53,792 nt of DNA from Desulfosporosinus sp. BRH_c37 (GTDB taxonomy: Bacteria > Bacillota > Desulfitobacteriia > Desulfitobacteriales > Desulfitobacteriaceae), in contig LOEW01000257.1 in NCBI GenBank assembly GCA_001516045.1, positions 1 through 53,792 on the forward strand, in the 5' to 3' direction. This document shows positions 19,210 to 26,456 of this stretch, piece after piece. A model generated the notes under the pieces. The model did not search any database. It was not told where the DNA came from and saw only the letters and a list, made by a program, of their open reading frames with translations. How positions within the stretch are numbered: the stretch's first letter is position 1; every line of letters starts with the position of its first letter. The translations under genes and the position numbers were made by a program.

Positions 19210-19492
19210 AAAGTAAGACCCCCTGGCTTTCAATTTCTTCGAAAATAGGCGAACCAGGTTTAATCTCAGAAAACTCGATGAGATCGACTTGCTTTCCTAG
19301 GGTTTGAGTTATATCTTCCAATACTCCGTAAAAGTTGATATTCAGTAATTCTCCCCGGCTGTCAATAACAATATCTACATCGCTTTCATCAGTTGCCATA
19401 TCCCTTGCATAAGAGCCAAATAATATCGCGCGGTAGACAGGAGCAGCGTCAAACACCGGGAGAAGCTTACGTTTAATCTCATCTGCATTCAT
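19193..19492 (-). CDS. mntA: MntA-type nucleotidyltransferase antitoxin
   Basis: The 99-residue protein is a minimal nucleotidyltransferase with the GSX10DXD motif GSYARDMATDESDVD (G26-S27, D38, D40). The family transfers AMP to HepT Tyr and so neutralises it. ATG at 19492 has AGGAG 9 bp upstream; an in-frame GTG at 19501 overlaps that site. The pair interrupts the pilus genes and probably helps keep the element in the population. Confidence 0.88.
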   Translation of the reverse strand: MNADEIKRKLLPVFDAAPVYRAILFGSYARDMATDESDVDIVIDSRGELLNINFYGVLEDITQTLGKQVDLIEFSEIKPGSPIFEEIESQGVLLYDRQG

Positions 19493-19503
19493 TAAAATCA
19501 CTC

Positions 19504-19754
19504 CTATTCATATCTCTAAACCAGCCATTGAAGCGCCACCAGTTGGTGAAGATGTTCTCTCTATTCCTATTCATAGGATTATCCCTTCTTTACCAATGAA
19601 TGATAAAAGTCTGTTTCTTAATACTTCGAAATCCATTCTATGGAAATAGTATACCACATCCACCTAAAAAAGATCATCTCTTCCTGCTCACTATTATTTG
19701 CAGAAAGTTGATTGAAATGGCCAAGCAATTGCGCATACATTATAGCTTTTATCC
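19504..19754 (-). other. Leader region of the mntA-hepT pair with two tiny ORFs
   Basis: Between the prepilin peptidase stop side and mntA the minus strand holds a 21-codon ORF starting at ATG 19636, only a few bases after the predicted transcript start. A second ORF of 31 codons overlaps its stop by ATGA and runs into the mntA start. Neither resembles a known protein. They may be leader peptides coupling translation to mntA, or chance. Confidence 0.3.
19648..19656 (-). promoter_or_regulatory. Extended -10 promoter for mntA-hepT
   Basis: On the minus strand the sequence TGGTATACT is a perfect extended -10 element (TG-n-TATACT). No good -35 is visible, which is usual for extended -10 promoters. 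It would give the toxin-antitoxin pair its own transcription inside the transfer operon. Confidence 0.45.
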
Positions 19755-20168
19755 TTATTTTAGAGCAACAAGAAAGATAATCATTGCCCCTATAGCCAAA
19801 TAGGGAGCGAGGGCAAACGGTTGATTCCGCTTGCCCTTTATCAGGTTACTCAGAATGGATAAACTCAATCCTATTGCACCGGCAGAAAAACCTCCCATAA
19901 CTCCTAAGACGCTTCCGATTCCGGCCATGAGCTTGACATCACCACCACCCAGGCTTTCGGTATCCTTCATTGACACTAACAGAAATGGTATTGGCACAAT
20001 AAAGAACCCCAGCAGAGAATCCCAGCCAAACCCAATAAAGCTGATCAATATGAGAAGAACGTGAATTGTATCGGGAATGATCTTGGTTTTGGCATCGTGG
20101 ATGGCCGCTACTAATAGTACTGAAAAAAACAATACACCTTTGATTGCTATTAGACTTTCCGCTGTCAT
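19755..20168 (-). CDS. tadV: Type IV prepilin peptidase (TadV/CpaA, A24 family)
   Basis: The 137-residue polytopic protein has the two A24 aspartates, in AAIHDAKTKIIPD and in the SLGGGDVKLMAGIG motif. It cleaves the leader of Flp-type prepilins and TadE-like pseudopilins. The family's short CpaA form lacks the methylase domain, as here. ATG 20168 overlaps the upstream stop by ATGA, a classic coupled junction; GTG at 20180 is the alternative. It is separated from the rest of the Tad genes by the toxin-antitoxin pair. Confidence 0.85.
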   Translation of the reverse strand: MTAESLIAIKGVLFFSVLLVAAIHDAKTKIIPDTIHVLLILISFIGFGWDSLLGFFIVPIPFLLVSMKDTESLGGGDVKLMAGIGSVLGVMGGFSAGAIGLSLSILSNLIKGKRNQPFALAPYLAIGAMIIFLVALK

Positions 20169-20491
20169 CGAAATTTCCACTCATCTAAGCTTACATAAGG
20201 GTGATTCTTTTGAGACTTGGCAAAGTGAATCATATTTTTCACTTGATCAACAGCCGATAGATTCGTTTGATCCTTGATGCACATCATGACACTACCGGCG
20301 ATAATAACAAGCATTGCCAAGACACAGATCGATATATTTTGTGTAAACAGAAAAGCTAGTAAATCAACTCCCCCTCCCAACAGACATATCAGAGTAGATT
20401 GTCTCAATTCGATCTTGCCAAATCCATCAAAGTATTCCGGTCGGGTTTTAATCCCAACCGGAATATAGAGTGTCTTTTTTGTATCTTCCAT
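20165..20491 (-). CDS. PrgI/VirB3-like membrane protein
   Basis: The 108-residue protein has a short N-terminus with YIPVGIKTRPEYFDG, two close hydrophobic helices (about 36-52 and 56-73), and a C-terminal cytoplasmic tail ending HPYVSLDEW. That is the PrgI/VirB3 pattern; VirB3-like proteins anchor VirB4 at the membrane. AGGAGG lies before ATG 20491. It overlaps the prepilin peptidase start. Family assignment is by layout. Confidence 0.55.
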   Translation of the reverse strand: MEDTKKTLYIPVGIKTRPEYFDGFGKIELRQSTLICLLGGGVDLLAFLFTQNISICVLAMLVIIAGSVMMCIKDQTNLSAVDQVKNMIHFAKSQKNHPYVSLDEWKFR

Positions 20492-20499
20492 AGGCCCTC

Positions 20500-20712
20500 C
20501 TAAGCATAGTAATAGAATACGATATCTTTTAATTGCCAAATTGATTCAGCAATAATATAAAAGACACCCGCATGAATCGCTCTTTTCTTGTACATAGAAC
20601 TCTCATCTTCATCTCCCATCATTCTAAGAAAACAGAAGGCGATTCTCATGAATACTCCTGAACGAACTAGCCAAATGATAGCTCTTGTAATCTCATCTAT
20701 TTCCACCTCCAT
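20500..20712 (-). CDS. Small membrane protein of the transfer operon
   Basis: The 70-residue protein has two hydrophobic helices (about 8-30 and 46-68) separated by the acidic loop GDEDESS. I do not recognise the family. GGAGGAGGA immediately precedes the ATG; GTG at 20706 with GGAGGA 6 bp upstream is an alternative start. It lies between trbL-like and PrgI-like genes. Confidence 0.6.
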   Translation of the reverse strand: MEVEIDEITRAIIWLVRSGVFMRIAFCFLRMMGDEDESSMYKKRAIHAGVFYIIAESIWQLKDIVFYYYA

Positions 20713-20723
20713 TCCTCCTCCAC

Positions 20724-21554
20724 TTATTTCACAGCTCCTCTAACCATCTGTACCAAACGAGTCGCCTGATAGGCTTTACCAATCATACCGCCTTGTCCTC
20801 CTGGAAGAATGATAAACTCTTGCAGAAATTTCGGAGTACGTAAAGCCATGACAATTACTGCAAGCGCCCATATTAGATGTCCATTCATGACAAGTGCCAA
20901 GCCCAATTTAAGGAGTGCAATTTGCAGCATCACAGTAATCAGGGCTTGGAAAAATTTTTGCATGTACGTTTTGAAAACTCCTTGGTCGGAGTCCACCAAA
21001 CCCACGCAGGCTACAGGAATACCTAAGCGAAGAATCAATATTTCGAGCCCCGTTTGTAGAAATTTGATATAGAGATATAGGAGACATCCGAAGAAGATCA
21101 CACCGACGATGCCTGTAAGAAGTCCCTTAGAAACGATACCCGAAATAATGCTGGCAAAATCCACAATGACTCCCCGACTAATAATGTTTAAAAGCTTGTC
21201 GGTTAGCTCTTGAACGATAGTCGCCATCCACCCATAGAGCGTAGGAAAGGAGATGGCGACCACTAACGCTTTCACAAAATAAGTTAGATAAATAATTGGA
21301 TCAGTATCCGCATCTCCATCAATCCAAAGGATATAGGTATCAAATCCTTTCTTAATAAACTTTAGAATGATTAGGGAAACTCCGAAAGAAAAGAGGATGT
21401 TGAAAAGTTCTGATATAACGTCTCGCCCTAACATCTGATCTAAAAACTGCTCAGCATAAAATGCCATAGGCACCAAATTGAGAAGAATACTATCAATGTA
21501 CTCTAATACACCGGATAAAAGAGCTTCGATTAATACCATTAAAAGAGCTTCCAT
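20724..21554 (-). CDS. VirB6/TrbL-like polytopic channel protein
   Basis: The 276-residue protein has six or more membrane helices, an acidic cytoplasmic loop DGDADTDPI near residue 80, and a C-terminal segment with GGQGGMIGKAYQATRLVQM, typical of TrbL/VirB6 proteins of Gram-positive elements. VirB6 forms the inner-membrane channel. GGGAGG 7 bp before ATG 21554 decides the start over upstream in-frame codons to 21635. Confidence 0.78.
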   Translation of the reverse strand: MEALLMVLIEALLSGVLEYIDSILLNLVPMAFYAEQFLDQMLGRDVISELFNILFSFGVSLIILKFIKKGFDTYILWIDGDADTDPIIYLTYFVKALVVAISFPTLYGWMATIVQELTDKLLNIISRGVIVDFASIISGIVSKGLLTGIVGVIFFGCLLYLYIKFLQTGLEILILRLGIPVACVGLVDSDQGVFKTYMQKFFQALITVMLQIALLKLGLALVMNGHLIWALAVIVMALRTPKFLQEFIILPGGQGGMIGKAYQATRLVQMVRGAVK

Positions 21555-21618
21555 GCTTAGACCTCCCTTCCCTAAAAATGGCTTGTAGGGATAGCCCCCA
21601 CAAGCCACGAGGCGAGCT

Positions 21619-21861
21619 TTAGCCATTATAGTCAAACATATCCGTTACCCGGCTATTTAGCTTGGGCAAAACGATATCATGTATCATGTAATAGAGTCCA
21701 CCAAGTATTAATGCTCCTAATACTACGGAGATAAGAATCTTTACTGCAGCCCCCGTGGTGTCGGATTCCCCACGTCGGCTAGATAATACTCTAAAAAGTT
21801 TTCCTTTCCCGTTAAAGTAAACAGTCGTCGTTTTTTCATTAATCACATTGAATATTTTCAT
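21619..21861 (-). CDS. Pilin-like single-helix protein (DUF6133-like)
   Basis: The 80-residue protein has a basic leader, an SSRRGESDTTGAAVKILI segment and one helix (about 40-62), then a short tail ending VTDMFDYNG. It resembles a small family I recall as DUF6133 in clostridial conjugative elements; not verified. It could be the major Flp-type pilin of the Tad system or a T4SS pilin, since neither has another obvious candidate. GAGGAGG is upstream of the ATG. Confidence 0.6.
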   Translation of the reverse strand: MKIFNVINEKTTTVYFNGKGKLFRVLSSRRGESDTTGAAVKILISVVLGALILGGLYYMIHDIVLPKLNSRVTDMFDYNG

Positions 21862-21882
21862 AACTCTTTTCCTCCTCTTTCT

Positions 21883-22218
21883 TTACGCGTAATAGTACAT
21901 AGCAACACTGATTATGACCCCTGTCAGTTCTACGCCAAGAACGGATATTAATGCCACAACAATCCTTTTATTCCAGGACTTTTGATCCATCTCATCTGCT
22001 GCTCCACGCCTAAGCCAAAAGTAGGCCAATATAGGCACACCGGCTACTGGACCAGCAATCATTAAGGCCTTTCCTAAATCTTCAAAGAGCTTCATAGAAC
22101 CGGTAAAAATTTTGCTACTAGCAATATCCTCAGCAAAAGCGGCATCCGGGAAAGTAAAGAAAAAAACAGTCACAAAGATGACTGCCAAGAGCATGGTTTT
22201 TCTATAGTTTTTTAGCAT
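21883..22218 (-). CDS. VirB2/TrbC-like pilin
   Basis: The 111-residue protein has a signal peptide with a likely AFA-ED cleavage site near residue 29 and two membrane helices (about 50-68 and 86-107) joined by a short basic loop, the VirB2/TrbC pattern. Such proteins form the conjugative pilus or channel lining. AAAGGAGG lies upstream. It is directly downstream of the coupling protein gene. Confidence 0.7.
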   Translation of the reverse strand: MLKNYRKTMLLAVIFVTVFFFTFPDAAFAEDIASSKIFTGSMKLFEDLGKALMIAGPVAGVPILAYFWLRRGAADEMDQKSWNKRIVVALISVLGVELTGVIISVAMYYYA

Positions 22219-22238
22219 ACGTTATTATTCACCTCCTT

Positions 22239-24302
22239 TTATTCGCCATCTTGATGGCTGGTAAATCCTTCTTGATATTTTCTGTGAAAGCGCAATGCTT
22301 CTTCATCTGGAATCCGGATGGGGGCTGCAGAAGATGGTTGCAGACAAGCCACGGTATAGAATTTCCAAACTCCCCATAGTTCCATATCCTTGATGTTGAC
22401 ATTGCGTTTAGGTCTCCTGTTTTCACGTGTTTCACGGATGCTTATGTTGTGCTTTTCATCACCTAATCCAAACATTTGATTAAAGTGGGTTTCTGACAGA
22501 TCAGGGGCATACATAATCGCCGGATGACCACGTGAGGTAATCAAGCTGTAGGGACGCGATATAAGCCGAACCTCATCAATCGTAAGAAGGGGTCTGCTCA
22601 TCAGGCTTGTACTCTGACTCGTAGATGGTGTAGAATACCTTCCATTATTAGCACTTAGGGAATAGGACGAAACGGTGTAGTTTCCTAGCTTTCCTGATAA
22701 CTCTTTAAGGGTCTCTTCATCGTCGGCTTGGAGATAGATCCAGTTTTCACAGTTGCCTCGAATAATTCGCGCAACCTCCCTTCCATACTTCTCTTCAAGT
22801 TGGGCAAAGGATTGAATGAAAAGATCGAATAGAATGCCACGGCTTCGGGCAACAGTCAGTTTGTTGGCAAAGTCAGGAATCTTGACAAAGTTCCCAAACT
22901 CTTCAAGGTTAAAGTGAACCCTGTTTTTTAATCGCCCTCCACGCTGATCAGCGATCTGAACTAATTGCCCGTACAATTGTGAAACAAATAAACTAGCCAG
23001 AGAATAAAAGGTGGTCTTTTCATCCGGCAAGATGATGAAAAGGGCCTGTTTCTTAGATCCCACATCACCAGGGTCAAAATCACTCCGGCAAGTCATGGAA
23101 TAGATGGAAGGATCGGTAAACAAGCGCAGTGTCGATAAGGCCGCCGTATAGAAACTACCTCTTGTCCTCGCCGGTGCCACCTCTGAAATTGCGAGCAAGG
23201 CTTTCGCCGGATGTGAATCGGGAAGTCGCTTGACATACTCAAGGATAGGCATCTTGTTATTAATGGTTTTGCACATAAACGCGATAAAGTAGTAGACATT
23301 AGTCATGTTCTGGTATTTACGCTTATCCCCTTCCTTATTGTCGTATACGACACTCATAATAGAGCTGGCAATCACAGAGGCTTCCCCATCGTTCCAAATC
23401 CGCTCCCCTTTCGATTCCCCAACTAAGGTTGCCGTGATATCCCAGGTTGCACTAATTGCTTTAGCTATATCCCCTTGATCGATGGCATCAATGACGGATT
23501 GAAGGTAATTGTAGCAATGACTTTTTAGGGGATTTCTGAAATCCAGGGCAACGACTTCATAACCTAACCTCTCCAGATAAGGATAGGTATATTGGAATAA
23601 CTCTCCTTTCGGATCAGAAAGAATCATGCTCTCGCCCGACAGCCCAATGGTTCCGATCGTCTGCAGAAGTACTGTTCTGGTTTTACCGCTCCCTGTGGCA
23701 CCAATACATAAGGAATGCCTATCTTTTGCGTTATAATAAAATTTTTGTTGTTTGGAATTTTCGTCGTTCTTCATCCCCAGTAGGATACCACCATGGTCTA
23801 TCCTTGTTTGCGGGTCTTTGATGGACACTCTAATGTTTTCATTACCACTCTCAATATCGTCTAATCCTCTCTTCATCAATTCCTGAATGGTTCTATCTTT
23901 AGGATTTAAACAATAGCTCTGAAAGATGGTATTCTTTTCTTTCTCCGTCATCCACCGTGCGGAGCCGTGCTGCTTCTGCCCCACAGCCACGGGGGTAGAG
24001 ATCTCGGTCGTAATTTGCATCATGCGGCTTTGGTAAGGTTTGTTGTTACTGAAGAATAGAAAGGCCGCAAAGAGTAAGATAAACCCTTCAAAGCATAAAA
24101 AAAGCATCAGGTGAGATTTTACTGATACTAAGCTTTGGAAACAGCTGCTAAGGGTTGGAAATTCAAACTCTAGGGATTTCGTTTTCAATAATAAATGTAA
24201 CAAAGTAGAAAAGTATACATTTGCCACTGTACCTATAGCAGCGGCCATTCCTGCCATGATTAACCGGCGTTTTTTGTTCAACCTCTTATCACTTCCTTTC
24301 AC
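22239..24302 (-). CDS. virD4: Type IV coupling protein (VirD4/TraG family)
   Basis: The 687-residue protein has two N-terminal membrane helices (about 15-40 and 62-84), Walker A GATGSGKT at 201-208, and the conserved coupling-protein segment FNLEEFGNFVKIPDF. It recruits the relaxase-DNA complex and pumps it into the channel. The GTG start at 24302 overlaps the upstream stop (GTGTGA); a TTG about 18 bp further in, with AAGGAAG upstream, is an alternative. The ATPase and TMs are typical of the clostridial TraG/VirD4 group. Confidence 0.92.
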   Translation of the reverse strand: MKGSDKRLNKKRRLIMAGMAAAIGTVANVYFSTLLHLLLKTKSLEFEFPTLSSCFQSLVSVKSHLMLFLCFEGFILLFAAFLFFSNNKPYQSRMMQITTEISTPVAVGQKQHGSARWMTEKEKNTIFQSYCLNPKDRTIQELMKRGLDDIESGNENIRVSIKDPQTRIDHGGILLGMKNDENSKQQKFYYNAKDRHSLCIGATGSGKTRTVLLQTIGTIGLSGESMILSDPKGELFQYTYPYLERLGYEVVALDFRNPLKSHCYNYLQSVIDAIDQGDIAKAISATWDITATLVGESKGERIWNDGEASVIASSIMSVVYDNKEGDKRKYQNMTNVYYFIAFMCKTINNKMPILEYVKRLPDSHPAKALLAISEVAPARTRGSFYTAALSTLRLFTDPSIYSMTCRSDFDPGDVGSKKQALFIILPDEKTTFYSLASLFVSQLYGQLVQIADQRGGRLKNRVHFNLEEFGNFVKIPDFANKLTVARSRGILFDLFIQSFAQLEEKYGREVARIIRGNCENWIYLQADDEETLKELSGKLGNYTVSSYSLSANNGRYSTPSTSQSTSLMSRPLLTIDEVRLISRPYSLITSRGHPAIMYAPDLSETHFNQMFGLGDEKHNISIRETRENRRPKRNVNIKDMELWGVWKFYTVACLQPSSAAPIRIPDEEALRFHRKYQEGFTSHQDGE

Positions 24303-24985
24303 ACTTCCAATTCTTCAAACTCATGATTATTTTCCATAGCTAAACTGACTCTTTGCTTTAATTCGGGTAAAATGGAGAAATTAATTTTGTTTAAAACATG
24401 GCATATAGCTGTTAAATCCTCAAAGATTACTTGTGAAGGATTAATTCTAATGAGTTTCGTTAAACCAGAATAAATCACTTTCAATTCAGATTCACTTAAG
24501 AGCTTATCTTGATCTATCAAGCCCGCTCTCATGGCAAAGTCTTCGCAAGCCTTCCAATAGCCACTGAATTTTTTGTTCAAAATGTAGTGGTTAAGACTTA
24601 ATACTGTCCGATAGCCTGTGGCAAATTGATAACCTTTTTCTCTAATCTTTTTTACAGCCAGAACCTGGTCATTATACGCTAAAAGTTTTCTATAGCCCAT
24701 TTGCTGCTTGCCAGAGATAATACAATTCATTGTCGGTGCTGTTTTATGGGCAAATACATATTCCGCTGTTTCTTCAGCGATTCTCTTAACGACTTTACCA
24801 CTCCAATCACCGTTGAGCTCATTATCCTTATCAATTTGGCAAACCAAGGCATCTTCCGAGTAAATATTGGCATAGATTCGGTTGTTATTAATCAAATCTA
24901 TCTCATACCCTTCTTCCCTGAGCCGCCTAAACAATTCGGAATACCAAGCTTGGGTAAAATCGTCCTTTAATTCGTCATAGTCCAT
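24299..24985 (-). CDS. Conserved hypothetical protein upstream of the coupling protein
   Basis: The 228-residue soluble protein is mixed alpha/beta with an acidic start, no membrane segment and no motif I recognise. Its stop overlaps the coupling protein start, so the two are translationally coupled and probably co-operate, perhaps in delivering cargo. AAAGGAGG lies before ATG 24985. Confidence 0.6.
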   Translation of the reverse strand: MDYDELKDDFTQAWYSELFRRLREEGYEIDLINNNRIYANIYSEDALVCQIDKDNELNGDWSGKVVKRIAEETAEYVFAHKTAPTMNCIISGKQQMGYRKLLAYNDQVLAVKKIREKGYQFATGYRTVLSLNHYILNKKFSGYWKACEDFAMRAGLIDQDKLLSESELKVIYSGLTKLIRINPSQVIFEDLTAICHVLNKINFSILPELKQRVSLAMENNHEFEELEV

Positions 24986-25045
24986 GCCATAAAATCCTCC
25001 TTTCTTTAGAATATAAATCCCTTGAATTGGGCTTAATGATCTGGG

Positions 25046-25741
25046 TTAGGGAGCATTTTCCCATTCATTGTCAGCTTCAATTTCGTCGTTTGAAACTACT
25101 GGACGCTTATTCCAAAAAACATCCTGGTCCTCTTTTGGCATGACAACCCGCACGCCATCTTTTAATGTTTCTTGATCGCGTTTTGCCCGTTCTGATGTTA
25201 TGGCATTAGGCTTATCATCATGTATTTGCTCTTTACCTCGCATAATGTTTACAATATTCTCCGCTAATTCTTGCGGCTCTTTGTCATATCGTATACGGTC
25301 GTGCTCCCATGTTCCCCGTGTATAGTTAATACCATTAAGTAACTTAATACCTCGCGCGGGCGGCTGCCATAGCTTTAAATTGTGAGTGTAATCGTCAAGC
25401 AGAAAATCCGTTTCCCTTATGCCACCCGGAAGATAGTCTTTTTTGTCTGATCCACAGGGTGAGAAAATACGATGCTCTAAGTTCACTTCAGGAAGATATT
25501 GATCAAGCCATGCGTTTTTTTCTTCTAAAGCATAGGGACTATCTGACAAATAGGCTGACAGTATATTAACTTCAATGTCGGGGTTATTTTTAATAATTTC
25601 CTTGACGGACTGAACGACATTGTTAATTGGCTTAAGATTAAGAAAGTATCCTTGTTCGTATAATGTTTCCAGTTCGTCAACTGGAGTGAATACGGCAAGT
25701 GTGCCGTCCATATCCACTAATAGACGTTGCTTCTCTGCCAT
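25046..25741 (-). CDS. 5'-nucleotidase-like HAD phosphatase
   Basis: The 231-residue protein has HAD motif I as VDMDGT (D10, D12), a motif II strand NILSAYLSDS and motif IV LDDYTHNL. This matches the NT5C 5'(3')-deoxyribonucleotidase group, which removes phosphate from (deoxy)nucleoside monophosphates. The last 60 residues are extra, charged and of unknown use. Such genes recur as cargo in clostridial elements; whether it tunes nucleotide pools during transfer is unknown. AGGGGGAG precedes ATG 25741. Confidence 0.75.
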   Translation of the reverse strand: MAEKQRLLVDMDGTLAVFTPVDELETLYEQGYFLNLKPINNVVQSVKEIIKNNPDIEVNILSAYLSDSPYALEEKNAWLDQYLPEVNLEHRIFSPCGSDKKDYLPGGIRETDFLLDDYTHNLKLWQPPARGIKLLNGINYTRGTWEHDRIRYDKEPQELAENIVNIMRGKEQIHDDKPNAITSERAKRDQETLKDGVRVVMPKEDQDVFWNKRPVVSNDEIEADNEWENAP

Positions 25742-25799
25742 ATGGCTCCCCCTCTCTTAAGATTCATGTTCCCAGTCACAGTCATCCGATGATAATTTT

Positions 25800-26438
25800 C
25801 TATTCAATTTTTTCTTCTTTAGGTTCGTTATAGTGATCAAAGAAATCGAAAAACTCTAGTGGCTTTTCATGATCCGAAATGCTTATCCCAATGTCCTTAA
25901 AGTATTCTAGTGCCATTTTTTCCGCTGGCACTTCAGGCATAGCATATTTCGAAACATCCATATCCCTCGAAAGCATCAGGTTCAACAATTCCATTTGAAG
26001 CTGACTGAACTCCACTTTTGCAAAAATGCTTACATCTACACCTTTTTCCAACCCATTCTGAATGATAAACATCTGTTGCCAGGAAAACTTCGGATCGGTA
26101 TAAATAGAGACATCCACTCCTTTTTTTAAACCCCTTTCAATTTCTCTCATTTGATGCCTGTTGAATTCTGGCTTGTCACAAAAAATGACATCAACCCCAT
26201 GTTCTATACCGACCCGAACATTTTCCATTTCATCAAACCCCAGTTGTTTATAGTCTTCTAATGACTCGCTGATCTGACTTATTTTTAACGCTTTCTGTAA
26301 ATCGTTTAATGCTGTTTCATGAATATTCCTGTCGTGATCATTGGTGTCCTCTTTGACCATCATTTCCAATGCTTTGATCTGCCTCATGATTTTCTCTTTA
26401 CTCTCTGGGATCTGAATTCTAGGTACGCTTTTTGACAT
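25800..26438 (-). CDS. GLxxGxDVSxYA-repeat protein (downstream of relaxase)
   Basis: The 212-residue protein has a helical N-terminus and three to four units of about 24 residues with the form QMxxIxxGLxKGVDVSIYxDPxF (about residues 70-175). I do not know a named function. A related protein (29608-30147) lies on the other side of the relaxase gene. The repeats look like a helical solenoid, so a scaffold or DNA/relaxase-binding role is plausible. GAGGAGG precedes ATG 26438, and the stop is followed by the HAD gene. Confidence 0.65.
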   Translation of the reverse strand: MSKSVPRIQIPESKEKIMRQIKALEMMVKEDTNDHDRNIHETALNDLQKALKISQISESLEDYKQLGFDEMENVRVGIEHGVDVIFCDKPEFNRHQMREIERGLKKGVDVSIYTDPKFSWQQMFIIQNGLEKGVDVSIFAKVEFSQLQMELLNLMLSRDMDVSKYAMPEVPAEKMALEYFKDIGISISDHEKPLEFFDFFDHYNEPKEEKIE

Positions 26439-26456
26439 TTTTATACCTCCTCAAAT

